Shown: one piece after another, positions 14,228-25,302 of the stretch | Layout of the letters: each line of letters begins with the position of its first letter | Position numbering within the stretch: position 1 is the first letter of the stretch | NCBI GenBank assembly: GCA_963693365.1 | Contig: CAVNZM010000003.1 | Coordinates: 8,308,001-8,372,000, forward strand | Direction of reading: 5' to 3' | DNA length: 64,000 nt | From: Amoebidium appalachense | Taxonomy: Eukaryota; Ichthyosporea | Program-made: the position numbers and the translations under genes | Notes under the pieces: model-generated | Seen by the model: only the letters and a program-made list of their open reading frames with translations | The model's database searches: none | What the model was told of the DNA's origin: nothing

Positions 14228-14722
14228 ATCACCACCTCACTCTTCACCCACCCACCCGCACCTATGTAACTCCAACTTACCCCTATCCCAATCCACCACC
14301 CCCACCCACCCATGATTTACACTATTCTACAACCATTAAAAAAACACACCGCACCTTATTCTTGTACCAGTGACCGCAAATTCAACCCACCACATGCACT
14401 CACCCATGACTTTAACTATCACATAGCCACATAACCATTAAGGAAACACACACCGCACCTTAGTCTTGTACCAATGTCCGCGACCCCAATCCACCACACC
14501 CACCCATTACTTTAACTAACACATAACCACATAACAATTAAAGAAACACACACCCCACCTTAGTCTTGTACCAATGACCGCGTGCCATAGCACCCTTCAG
14601 AGTCCAGTCGTGACGACCGTACAGGTTGGTGAAGATGCGATCTTCATCTTTAAGGTTGCCGTACGTGCGCGTGGCATAGGCGGCAGTAGCCACCTTAAGG
14701 GGTGCGCTGGGCACCGCAACGG
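5657..14722 (-). CDS. NDUFV1: NADH dehydrogenase (ubiquinone) flavoprotein 1, complex I 51-kDa subunit
   Basis: This matrix-side complex I subunit binds NADH, FMN and the 4Fe-4S cluster N3, and starts electron transfer. Exons, in gene order: 14722-14559, 13631-13504, 12875-12742, 11686-11612, 10612-10470, 9646-9457, 9120-8982, 8369-8252, 7007-6894, 5809-5657 (stop TGA). All phases agree and the chain gives 451 residues. Visible motifs are [13 protein letters not shown] (FMN/NADH site), [23 protein letters not shown] and [13 protein letters not shown]. The fourth cluster Cys is in HTICALGD in the last exon. The 14722 exon begins in mid-codon after a good acceptor, so a short first exon with the start of the mitochondrial presequence is expected upstream; I could not place it. 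Alternatively, translation starts at the in-frame ATG at 14759, giving about 464 residues, the human length. Introns hold microsatellites, poly(C)-tailed repeats and boundary duplications. Confidence 0.96.
5829..5927 (-). repeat. Poly(C)-tailed repeat, copy in last NDUFV1 intron
   Basis: On the minus strand this starts with GGGCTCTGCTTAT, contains GTACTTCGTAC and ends with GACGCATTCAAA followed by a C run. The C run (plus-strand G at 5815-5828) leads straight into TGCAG, the acceptor of the final NDUFV1 exon. It closely matches the copy at 12218-12316. Confidence 0.75.
5973..6060 (-). repeat. Poly(C)-tailed repeat, diverged partial copy
   Basis: Minus-strand end CCGTGTTCTGAATTCTAA runs into a C-rich tract. 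The upstream half carries the family's GCATACTTGAA-like segment. It lies in the same NDUFV1 intron and orientation as the copy at 5829-5927. Confidence 0.5.
11794..12192 (-). repeat. Long copy (about 400 bp) of the poly(C)-tailed repeat
   Basis: The minus strand runs from CCGCTTTACTTCCATGC to CCGCATTCAA plus a C run of about 40 nt (plus-strand G 11753-11793). It is nearly identical along most of its length to 48766-49142 in TRAPPC13. It differs by a 13-nt insertion, which repeats a neighbouring GGAGGGTCC-like segment, and by an A15 run. It lies in an NDUFV1 intron in gene-sense orientation. Confidence 0.8.
12218..12316 (-). repeat. Poly(C)-tailed repeat, short copy
   Basis: The minus strand starts at GGGCTCTGCTTAT and ends ATTCAAA plus C run (plus-strand G to 12217). 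A further poly(G/C) block at 12319-12360 flanks its 5' side, so C tracts bracket the unit. It is in the same NDUFV1 intron as the long copy. Confidence 0.75.
12623..12691. repeat. (TG)n microsatellite followed by poly(G)
   Basis: A near-perfect GT dinucleotide array runs into a G-rich block ending at about 12729. It lies just beyond the donor of the NDUFV1 exon at 12875-12742. Confidence 0.9.
13611..13886. repeat. 66-bp tandem repeat seeded on an NDUFV1 splice acceptor
   Basis: Units begin at GTGGCCCTTA at 13611, 13677, 13743, 13809 and (partial) 13875, an exact 66-nt period. The first unit includes the first 21 bases of the NDUFV1 exon 13631-13504 and its TTTTTAG acceptor; later units are degenerate copies in the intron. 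Since 66 is a multiple of three, the array also makes an open plus-strand frame, which I regard as incidental. Confidence 0.9.
14171..14225. repeat. (CA)n microsatellite
   Basis: A perfect CA dinucleotide array in the NDUFV1 intron, next to C-rich DNA. Confidence 0.95.
14336..14585. repeat. About 100-bp tandem repeat containing copies of an NDUFV1 splice donor
   Basis: The end of NDUFV1 exon 14722-14559 (minus strand GGTACAAGACTAAG then GTG) is repeated in the downstream intron. The equivalent exon/intron borders are at 14459 and 14355, 100 and 204 nt beyond the real one. Both extra copies keep AAG followed by GTGCGG, so they are potential donors. Confidence 0.85.
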
Positions 14723-14759
14723 CTGCAAAAGTACTTATAGTTAGATATGTCGGAGACAT

Positions 14760-17126
<2,367 letters not shown>

Positions 17127-17323
17127 CGGGGGTTTACGCTGTTTACTCGAGGCAAAGAGAACCAGTCTCAGGTATGGGGGGGGGGGTTTTGCTCGGAATA
17201 TCCCCTCAGCGGTATATCATGATCACGTACATAGATGTCGGGTGGTGACTATATATCAGGGTTTACTTTCTCTACGAGACACCATAAAGACTACAAGGAG
17301 AAATCAATTAGTTGGGGTTCCCC

Positions 17324-17378
<55 letters not shown>

Positions 17379-17409
17379 GGCTCCCCTCGGGACACTCGGT
17401 ATCAGCTGG

Positions 17410-17464
<55 letters not shown>

Positions 17465-17484
17465 TGTGTGTGTGTGCGCGTGCG

Positions 17485-20400
17485 CTATAATTTTGTAGTG
17501 ATGTGTTTCTCAAGCCAATCAATACATCTAATAAACAGGTCGTAGTTACGCGTGTTTAGTATAAAATCAAGGATGTTGTAATTTACAGGTAGGCTATCTT
17601 TCTGGGTGTCTGTTGTGAATGTGACGTGTGTGTGTTGCGGTATTATGTGGTCTATCAAACTACATTTGGCGATACATGACCGGTTAAACTGGTGTGTGTG
17701 TGTGTTGTTTGGGCATGCAAATGATGCCACCTTATACTTATTAGATCTCCACTGTATAGCACGTGTACAGTAAAAGCGTGGTAATTGATCAATAATACCA
17801 TCAGCTAGAGAAAGACCAGTTCTACAGGAAGGTAATATGTATTTAGGTGTTATACACTTGCGAGTGCCATATTTGGCAATATGGTTGAGGCGGTCAGTAT
17901 ATATAAAACGAGACATAAGGCTTAGTTTTTCAAGGTGTATGCTTTCATCGGGTCTAGTGTCGTTTGGTATCTTTTTCCATTTGTTATATTGCGTGATTAT
18001 CTTGTGATTGTGTACATGTTTAATAAGTAAGTGGCAGTCCAAAGTCACACACACACTATTGCGGGGTTTATTTGTATTTGTGCCCAGGGGAGAAGGGGAG
18101 AGAGAGGGGAGGAAAGAGGGGAGAGGTGAGGAGGGGACAGGTCGGATAGAGAAGAGAGGGTGGGAGGGCAAATACTTCTTTAAGCGGCTTATGTGCTTAT
18201 TGAATTTCAGCGCGAGATAGGATACTCTAGCAGCTATTGGGACCAGACCATATATCGAGAGCGTTACAGGCCCAGGTTTACAACAGTTGTTAGATAGAAA
18301 GGAGGCAACTTCTGCTTCAAGGAAATTTGCCAAGGGTTTAAGCGCTCTAGTTCTCTCTTTCTTGATCCAAGCGGCGAGAAGGGGTAAACCATATTCACAT
18401 GCCGGGAAGACAAAAGTGCGAATAAATGTAAGTCTAATAGAAGGATGGAGGGGTGTGTCTTTAAAAATATTAGCCGAGAAGAAAGCTAACCGCTTACGAG
18501 CCAACTCTACCCTCTTTTCGACCATATGGGGAAACATAACACCAACAGAATCAACCGGAACACCAAGATATTTGTATTCTGGAACTATAGGTACAGGTTT
18601 AGATGATAATGTAAATGTGTGTAAATTGTTAGCTATATCAGGTACAAGAACACCACATTTGTCTATGTTAAGGATCATAAGGTTTGCCTTGCACCACTCT
18701 GACACTACATCGAACAATCTTTGCAGGCGTCTAGGGGTACGGGCAAGGAGGGACAGATCATCAGCATAGAGAAGTGCAGGCGGAAAGTTATTAATAGGGT
18801 CATCGTTTTCGGCGTAAATCTTGACAGCCAAATCATCTATAAATAGGTTAAACAAAAAGGGGCTAAGCAATGAGCCCTGCAAGAGACCTCTAGTACGAGC
18901 AAAACCATATGAAAGATGCCCATTAACCACAGCTCTACCATAGGTTTGAGACAAGAGTGCTTCTAACAGAACACCAATGCAGTGTGGTACACCCCGTGCA
19001 GCAAGCTTTTCCCATAGGAGACCAGGGGAGACAGAATCGTAAGCAGTTTTCCAATCAATAAAGCCAACATATTGTGCACCAACTTGCATAGAATCGTGCA
19101 GTGCCATTATTTGAACATAACATGAATTGTTTTTACGAAAAGCGGATTGGCATGGGTGTATGTGAAGAATAGATTGAAACCTAGGGTGATGTGCAAATAA
19201 CCTAAGTAAGCAAGCTTCAAAGAATCTACGAACAACCTGGGTTAGTGTAATGGGGCGAAAGGATGATATGGGGCCCTCAGAGTCCTTCTTAACTATGGGG
19301 ATCACTAAGGTATCTAACCAAGATGACGGGACATGTCCACATTTAACACACCAAGAAAAGAGAGAGCTTAACATGATAGTAAGATCAGGTTTAATAGCAC
19401 GATCACTTTCCTTTTGTGGGTAGGAGGGAACAAGGATTTTAAGAAACCCAGCAGGGAGTCCATCAGGTCCACAAGACTTACTAGAGCTATAACTAGATAT
19501 CACAGACCATATGGCATCGGGACTGAAAAAGGGGAGGATCGATTCTATGGGGATAGATGGGTCTACAGGCCACACAATAGGTTTCTGAGCGGGGGTCCTA
19601 TCTTTAAACAGTTCCGAGAAATACTTATCAGAGTCTATGAGGGGGTCTCCAGTGGTATCACCAATAATACGAGCAGGGGGGCCAAATCGATTCATACTAG
19701 CAAGCCGGCGCAAGCTTTCCTTTTGAGACAGGGGTTCACCTAGTCTAGCGGGAGTGGTGTTTGGTAACAAGAGAGCATCGGGATATTCCTTCCTACCACC
19801 GCCAGCATAATCACCGAGATCTATCAAATCATCAACAATAAAGTTAGTGCATGTATCTAGTACGAGATGTGAATCTGGCCTGGCTTGTGCAGATTCTAAT
19901 AGGCGCATATATATAGGGTGTTTCGTAGCATAGCATACACATACATCAACTCTACCCCACTGTGACTTAAGCTGGGATAGACGGAGGCGAAAGGTGGGAG
20001 GGGGAGGGGGGAGCAGATCAAGGGAGATCTTAGGTAGGAAAAGGATAGGAGAGTGGTCAGATGACCTAGAGAGGTTAGGAGGGAGAGAGAGTTTTGACAT
20101 GGTTGATGGCCAAAAGGCCACTCCCCAGTCGGTGTTGTGGGCATGGGATATTTGAGGGAACCGCAAAGTGTGACTTTGGACATACCTTGCTAAAGGGATA
20201 GCACGCTCCGGGGGCTTAGATGGGTACCCGACACTCACTTGCAGTGTGTCTGTGTGGTGGAGTCGCGTGTTAAAATCACCTAAAATAACAGTGGACATTG
20301 GTAACTGTGACAACTCGTGAGTCAATTCGACAACCGACATAGATGGTGGGTAATATACAAAAGTAAAAACATTAGAAAGAAACTCTATAGAAACCGAGAA

Positions 20401-20670
20401 TTCCGTTTTTGCTACCGGTTTGCACTTCACTCTCACGTGTGGTGCGGCAAGTACAATAATGCCTCGGTTTTTCGCGTAACCGGGGTGTGTGGATGTGTCG
20501 ACCAATGTAGAGTTGAATTTGTGGTGGTTTTTAAACTGTGTTTCGCAAATCACTGTAAACGTGTGGTTGTTTGTCTGTTGTTGTATGTAGCTGATTTTAT
20601 CGTCGAGTGTCCCGGGGGGAGGCCCTTTTGGGGGCCCAGTGTCCGAGCATTCCAGAAGAAGAAGGATAAA
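17485..20670 (-). CDS. LINE ORF2: endonuclease plus reverse transcriptase
   Basis: This frame is open from the codon after the ORF1 stop to 17485. An APE-type endonuclease comes first (TVICETQF, then VILGDFNTRL near 20290, later SRSSDHSPI). The reverse transcriptase follows, with SFRPITLTQ, QSAFRKNN, FIDWKTAYDSV, LLQGSLLSPFLFNLFIDDL and ALLYADDLSLLA (YADD near 18760). The C-terminal region of about 350 residues ends at KHITTKL. No ATG lies close to the ORF1 stop, so translation by read-through, reinitiation or a non-ATG start is possible. The key catalytic motifs look intact, so this copy could be recently active. Confidence 0.9.
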   Translation of the reverse strand, partial: FILLLLECSDTGPPKGPPPGTLDDKISYIQQQTNNHTFTVICETQFKNHHKFNSTLVDTSTHPGYAKNRGIIVLAAPHVRVKCKPVAKTEFSVSIEFLSNVFTFVYYPPSMSVVELTHELSQLPMSTVILGDFNTRLHHTDTLQVSVGYPSKPPERAIPLARYVQSHTLRFPQISHAHNTDWGVAFWPSTMSKLSLPPNLSRSSDHSPILFLPKISLDLLPPPPPTFRLRLSQLKSQWGRVDVCVCYATKHPIYMRLLESAQARPDSHLVLDTCTNFIVDDLIDLGDYAGGGRKEYPDALLLPNTTPARLGEPLSQKESLRRLASMNRFGPPARIIGDTTGDPLIDSDKYFSELFKDRTPAQKPIVWPVDPSIPIESILPFFSPDAIWSVISSYSSSKSCGPDGLPAGFLKILVPSYPQKESDRAIKPDLTIMLSSLFSWCVKCGHVPSSWLDTLVIPIVKKDSEGPISSFRPITLTQVVRRFFEACLLRLFAHHPRFQSILHIHPCQSAFRKNNSCYVQIMALHDSMQVGAQYVGFIDWKTAYDSVSPGLLWEKLAARGVPHCIGVLLEALLSQTYGRAVVNGHLSYGFARTRGLLQGSLLSPFLFNLFIDDLAVKIYAENDDPINNFPPALLYADDLSLLARTPRRLQRLFDVVSEWCKANLMILNIDKCGVLVPDIANNLHTFTLSSKPVPIVPEYKYLGVPVDSVGVMFPHMVEKRVELARKRLAFFSANIFKDTPLHPSIRLTFIRTFVFPACEYGLPLLAAWIKKERTRALKPLANFLEAEVASFLSNNCCKPGPVTLSIYGLVPIAARVSYLALKFNKHISRLKKYLPSHPLFSIRPVPSSPLPSFLPSLSPSPLGTNTNKPRNSVCVTLDCHLLIKHVHNHKIITQYNKWKKIPNDTRPDESIHLEKLSLMSRFIYTDRLNHIAKYGTRKCITPKYILPSCRTGLSLADGIIDQLPRFYCTRAIQWRSNKYKVASFACPNNTHTHQFNRSCIAKCSLIDHIIPQHTHVTFTTDTQKDSLPVNYNILDFILNTRNYDLFIRCIDWLEKHITTKL

Positions 20671-21753
20671 TTAGGCATCGGTTTGGTCCGACACCTGTGG
20701 GGTTGGTTCCCACTTGTCGCTTACGGGGTCGTATGCACGACCTTCCGCCAGCGCGAACAGTTCGCAGAAGAGCTCGATTTCCATCTCGCATCGGCGTTTG
20801 CGCTCGAGCAGTTTCTCACCAGAAAACATTGGTTCCTTCGTGTCCGTGTCTATCACGCTCGTAGCATCGTTTTCCAACTTTGCGAGGAACTCTTTTGCCT
20901 TGCTGATGCGTACACGACAACGTGTGGCGCACGCATTCTTAGCAGACACTTTACGTTCTTTGTCTGCTTTCTGAATGTTTTCCGGCGCGCATGGGTCGTA
21001 GCTTGGGAGGTGGGTGAAGAAGCTTCCACACCCCTTTGTCGCGTCACGGATGAACGCACGGTTATAGTCGCCCCGTACTGCTACTTCCAGCACATCGTAT
21101 CCAATGAAGGACAGACAAAGGATGCGAGAGCACCGGAAGCCGAGAGCCTTGAAGATGGACCACATGGCCCTGTGTGGGCGTCTGCCGTGCTTGACTTTGA
21201 AATACACCCTCTCGTATTTGGGTGGGATGTTGATGTTACCGTTTGCTTGGGTGTTCCCCTTAGCCGGCGGTTTGGGAGGGGAGTTGCGGCGGTACTCGTT
21301 GCCTGCAAGAATGCTGGCATATGTTTCCTTGGCAATTTGGCGGAGCTCGGGTGTTTTACGAGAGTTCGCATATTCTAGGAACTCTGCCGGGAGCTGTGCT
21401 TCCGGTCCTGTGTTGTTTTGTGTTGGGGTGGAAATGTCTCCGTCGCGAGATGTTTGCTCATGAGTTTTGGGGTTTTGCGATCCACTAATGTTTAGCTGGG
21501 CTGTGAGTGAATCAATGGTGAGCTTGAGTTGGGTATTTTCTGTTTGGAGTTTTTCTATCATGTTCTTGAGTGGTAACAGCTCATTTAGCTGTTTCTTAAC
21601 GAGGGCAAGTTCTGCCAGTACTGTATCAACCGAAAGTTTCGGCATGGTTGTTATTGTGTTTCTACGGAGTGGTGTGGTGTTATTCTGAATGGGTAGTGTA
21701 TTGTAAATAGGTGTTGCGCTTAGTCTAAGGCGTATGTTTTTCTGGTTGTGCAT
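20671..21753 (-). CDS. LINE ORF1 protein (coiled-coil, nucleic-acid-binding type)
   Basis: This is a 360-residue open frame preceding the reverse transcriptase frame on the same strand, the usual place of a LINE ORF1. Residues of about 38-90 (VLAELALVKKQLNELLPLKN and beyond) have heptad-like Leu spacing typical of a coiled coil. The rest is basic, with Cys residues but no clear CCHC knuckle. The role as an RNA-binding chaperone is inferred from position. It ends at a TAA (20673-20671) beyond which ORF2 continues in the same frame. Confidence 0.75.
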   Translation of the reverse strand: MHNQKNIRLRLSATPIYNTLPIQNNTTPLRRNTITTMPKLSVDTVLAELALVKKQLNELLPLKNMIEKLQTENTQLKLTIDSLTAQLNISGSQNPKTHEQTSRDGDISTPTQNNTGPEAQLPAEFLEYANSRKTPELRQIAKETYASILAGNEYRRNSPPKPPAKGNTQANGNINIPPKYERVYFKVKHGRRPHRAMWSIFKALGFRCSRILCLSFIGYDVLEVAVRGDYNRAFIRDATKGCGSFFTHLPSYDPCAPENIQKADKERKVSAKNACATRCRVRISKAKEFLAKLENDATSVIDTDTKEPMFSGEKLLERKRRCEMEIELFCELFALAEGRAYDPVSDKWEPTPQVSDQTDA

Positions 21754-21933
21754 CTGTGGTAGGTGTATCTGCTGGACGTTTTAATGGTCGTCGCACATGT
21801 GTGATGGGTGTAGATGGAACTTTGAAAGAGGTTCTGAAACGATTATAGCCTCCCCAAAGCTTTGCTTTACTTGCAGTCGATCGCAGCTATAGCATGGTTT
21901 TGTAGCATGTTTTTTTTTAATTTTTTATATTTT

Positions 21934-21937
<4 letters not shown>

Positions 21938-21968
<31 letters not shown>
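21938..21968. repeat. (TA)n microsatellite
   Basis: A pure TA array following T/A-rich DNA just outside the LINE 5' region. Confidence 0.9.
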
Positions 21969-21971
<3 letters not shown>

Positions 21972-22068
21972 TGGGCCTCTTATGATTATACATACTTTGT
22001 CGCTATATAGACCTGAAAAGGTCCATCACAAAACTTACTCATTCTTCAAATCCGCCCCGTCCCCCCCT

Positions 22069-22102
<34 letters not shown>

Positions 22103-22575
22103 CTCGGGCAAAAAAAAAAAACAAAAAAAAACGCCCCTTTCCCTTAGGCCTTAAACCTCAAGTGCTTGAAATTTCTTCCATGCGTGCCCCCTATTTCCCC
22201 TTTTTCTCAAGCCTTGCCTGTCACTCCTAAGGCCTTCTATATACAAACCATGGGAGGAATTGGTCACTTCCCTCCCTACCAGATCGGATTCGTAAACGCG
22301 TGCTGGATGACATGTTGGTAACAAGCCACTGGTGCCAGATAGTTCTTGCCGGCTGACCACCCAGCATTAACAGGTGTACTATATAGAACTTTTGTTTTCT
22401 TCTTTTCATTTATTTCTTTTTTCATGCTTTCTGTTTGAAGTTCACGTGTGTAACAAAACCGTGTGTGTATGTGTACGCTAGGGAGTGTGTGTTAACGTGC
22501 ACGTGTCTGTTTGTCTGTCTGTCTCTCTCTCTCTTTCTTTCTCTCTGTGTGCTTGTGTGCGTGTCCGTGTGTGTA

Positions 22576-22686
22576 TGTGTGTGTGTGTGTGTGTACACAG
22601 GTGGTGTGTGTGTGTGTGTGTGTGTGTGCGTCTGTGTGTGTGTGTGTGTGTACACAGGTGGTGTGTGTGTGTGTGTGTGTGTGTGC

Positions 22687-22725
<39 letters not shown>

Positions 22726-22753
22726 TGTGTGTGTGTGTGTCTGTGTGTGTGTG
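22576..22753. repeat. Compound (TG)n array with internal duplication
   Basis: TG repeats are broken twice by the same TACACAGGTGG interruption (near 22593 and 22650) and by GCGTCTG. This shows duplication of a block of about 56-58 nt inside the array. Confidence 0.85.
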
Positions 22754-24543
22754 TTAACTTTTTTAATTATAGTGGCTTTTTAATATATAGTGGCTGCAGC
22801 GGCAGCGACGGCGGGGAGGTCGTTGGGGGGGGTGGGGGCGGGTTTGCTGGTGGCGTTGGGAGGCGGTAAGAGGGGGGAGGGGAGGGGGAGGGGGGGGGGG
22901 GGGGGTGTAGGTAAGTACCGCGATGGAGTGAGGCTATTCACATAGCCCCCCCCCCCCCCCCCCCCCCCCCCCTCCCTTCACCCCGCCCCCCTCCCCTTCC
23001 CCCCCCTGGGGGCCGCTCGAGCTCCCCCCCTGTTGATTGCATCTCTCACTCTCATTCACACTCTCTTTTCTCACACTCTGTCTCTCTCTCTCTCTCCCCC
23101 CCCCCCCCCCCCCCTCCCCCCCCCCCCCCCCCCTCTTAGTTCCCTATCCTCTCCCTCTCCCTCTCTCTCTCTTCCTTCCTCCCTCTCCCTTCCTCGCCCT
23201 CTCTCTACCTCTTTCTCTCTCACTTTCTGTCTCTGTCTGTCTGTCTCCCCCCGCCTAGCTCTCTCTTTTAGCCCCTGTTGGGCCATCGTTCATCTTGACA
23301 CCCACCCGTACACCCACGCCAACGAACCCTTACGATTCCATCACCACCCGCGAAAGCTATGTGACACAACGGGCAAGAGCTTCTTGTCACAGGCACAAGA
23401 CTAGTCGGGAAGAAACAAAATCATGGCAGCGGCTGTAGGTGCATGTCACCGAAGTGAAGCATAGACCTTTCAAACAAGAGAACCATGCACACACTCAAAA
23501 TTTGCACGTACCAGCCACCGAGCGCAAAGACTTCGACTCCAGCTTCAGCTGGCTGTGATAGAGGAAGAAAAGAGTCCCAGTGAAAAAAGCTGCCTGCGCA
23601 GCTGGGATTCAGGCTAGAATGACTGTATCGGAGCAGGCTCCCCGGTAGTGAGGGCACGGCTGGCACGAGCACATGCTCAAGTGATAAATGGAGATACACG
23701 GGAGCCCAAGGGCGATTTGACACACAGACACACACATGCACGCATGCGCGTGTGTGCGCACGCACGCACACACATATTTGCAGAGTATATCTGATGCATC
23801 ATCTGATATACACGAACGTTCTTCCCAACGACTTGAACAAATCGCTCCAAACCATATCAATGATGGCTGTGTATATTCCCACAAGCTTGCTTTGTGCACT
23901 TATATATCACAGCAAAGATGTCGAAAACTCAATCACAACTTAAACTCACTGCTGTTGTCAACACCGAACACAATACCTCGTTCCACCTTGCCACAGACAC
24001 AGACACACTTTATATCCGAGCATATACGACTCGTGCAGGGTGCAGTATTACAGCTCTAGTTTTTTGTATTTCATGCACCTTTAATGACGGTTTGGTCAAC
24101 ATGGCATCATTGATAAGTGTTATTTTTGCCAGGGTGCATCGACAAGGGCAACCCAAGAAATCGAGCAATCAAGCGAGTTTTGACCCTTCGAGGCCTGTTT
24201 AATTAACCATGAAGTACCAAGCAGCAATACCTAAAATAAAGTGCCCTCACGTTGCGGACTTAAGTTAGGACTAAAGAAAAAGTGCGCTGGCTTGGAAATG
24301 AAAAATGTGCTTGCAATCTTACAGCTCAACGGAAGCCTTATGTCCCTTGTAGCATAAAAAGTCAGTCCTGAGGCTGCCAGCCCATTTACAACGACGAGAA
24401 TATTGAAGAAGTTAAGACAAAAATGTACACAGGTAAAAAAGAAAACGGGAAATTTACAAGTGTTGTCGGGAATACTTGCTTTGGTTCATGCAGCCATGTC
24501 TCGACGGCAACCAAGGCAGTCGCTTGCCTATTCGTGTGGTAGT

Positions 24544-24549
24544 TTTATT
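24544..24549 (-). promoter_or_regulatory. Candidate poly(A) signal of the CBM21 gene
   Basis: The minus strand reads AATAAA about 46 nt beyond the CBM21 stop codon, a suitable place for 3' end formation. Confidence 0.45.
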
Positions 24550-24594
24550 TCTCTCACATACGTGCATATTTTCGTAACTTCACTGTCAACCACC

Positions 24595-25302
24595 TTAGTA
24601 AACGGAAATCGTGGGTTGCTTGGTTGTAGACTTTGCTTGCCGCCCCAAGTCACCCAATCTTGGCGACTGTGGTGTCTGCTGTATAACATGGATGCAAGCA
24701 ACAAAATTCTGTCCGTTGTTATTCTCCCACGAAAATAAACCCGTTCCATCGTGACAGCAAACGGCAAACTCGAGCGTTGTTTCGTCCCCAACATCTGCAT
24801 TCCTTGAGTCCATTCTGCCTTGAACGGTTTCAATGGTGAAGAAAAAAAAGTTCGCATCTGGATCATCTGCCACGTGTGTACTTTGAACATCCTTGTACGT
24901 GCGCCAACCGTCAAGAGAAAAACGGACGAACACACCAGAGGGAGCACCATACGACGTTTTGGAGATTCTTATCGTGCCCCGAAACACCCCTGTTCGCGAC
25001 TCCACCGACACCGACGCCAGCTCGATGGGTCGAGCAATAAGGATGTGGTTTCCCTCCGACCGGCGTCTTTGAAGAGTGAGAAAGTTACAACGGGTCAAAA
25101 CTCTGGAAGTGCCGTTAACGGTAGAAGAGTTCAGCGTGCGGGAAAGGAGGGGTGATGAATATGCGCTCGATGCCTTTTTCGCACGTTCTGCTGCCGAGCT
25201 CATGCGTGCTTGCGACGTCCACGCAGCCCTAGGAGCAGGGCTGGACACATATGACGGCAGCCTGCTACCACTGCTTCGGAAAGCACCCCTAAAAGACTCC
25301 AT
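24595..25302 (-). CDS. CBM21 protein, PP1 glycogen-targeting regulatory subunit-like
   Basis: This single-exon frame codes for 235 residues. Residues of about 90-210 form a carbohydrate-binding module 21, with IELASVSVE, GTIRISKTSYG, VFVRFSLDGWRTYKDV, TTLEFAVCCHDG and FSWENNNGQNFV. The family WDNN-x-G-x-N-Y/F glycogen contact is present as WENNNGQNF. In animals and fungi such proteins bring protein phosphatase 1 to glycogen and so control glycogen synthase and phosphorylase. The N-terminal 90 residues are Ser/Ala/Arg-rich and low in predicted order. I see no clean RVxF PP1-docking motif ahead of the module, which is unusual for the family. Phosphatase partnership is therefore inferred from the module only. 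No intron is needed, unlike the neighbours. Confidence 0.85.
   Translation of the reverse strand: MESFRGAFRSSGSRLPSYVSSPAPRAAWTSQARMSSAAERAKKASSAYSSPLLSRTLNSSTVNGTSRVLTRCNFLTLQRRRSEGNHILIARPIELASVSVESRTGVFRGTIRISKTSYGAPSGVFVRFSLDGWRTYKDVQSTHVADDPDANFFFFTIETVQGRMDSRNADVGDETTLEFAVCCHDGTGLFSWENNNGQNFVACIHVIQQTPQSPRLGDLGRQAKSTTKQPTISVY

Larger units (their letters stand above)
17127..21850 (-). mobile_element. Non-LTR retrotransposon (LINE), near full-length copy
   Basis: On the minus strand the order is a 5' leader, ORF1 (21753-20671), ORF2 (20670-17485), a (CA)n microsatellite (17478-17411), an A run (plus-strand T 17324-17374) and about 195 nt of 3' tail ending near 17127. The 3' limit comes from alignment to the second copy at 41205-42679. 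The 5' limit is approximate, placed in the sequence before the TA repeat at 21938. Spread is by target-primed reverse transcription. I found no target-site duplication for this copy. Confidence 0.85.
21969..24594. other. Intergenic region between LINE and CBM21 gene
   Basis: No gene is supported here. Contents: a poly(C) run (22070-22100), TG/TC microsatellites (22500-22755), poly(C) and (TC)n blocks (22947-23260), then more complex sequence at 23280-24590 with no recognisable coding frame. Confidence 0.5.

Noticed and set aside
20317-21378. Plus-strand 353-residue frame opposite the LINE
   Set aside because: It is antisense to ORF1 and the start of ORF2, which have clear retrotransposon features.
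22510-22755. CRISPR-like regular spacing in repeat arrays
   Set aside because: These are compound TG microsatellites in a spliced eukaryotic genome, with no unique spacers.
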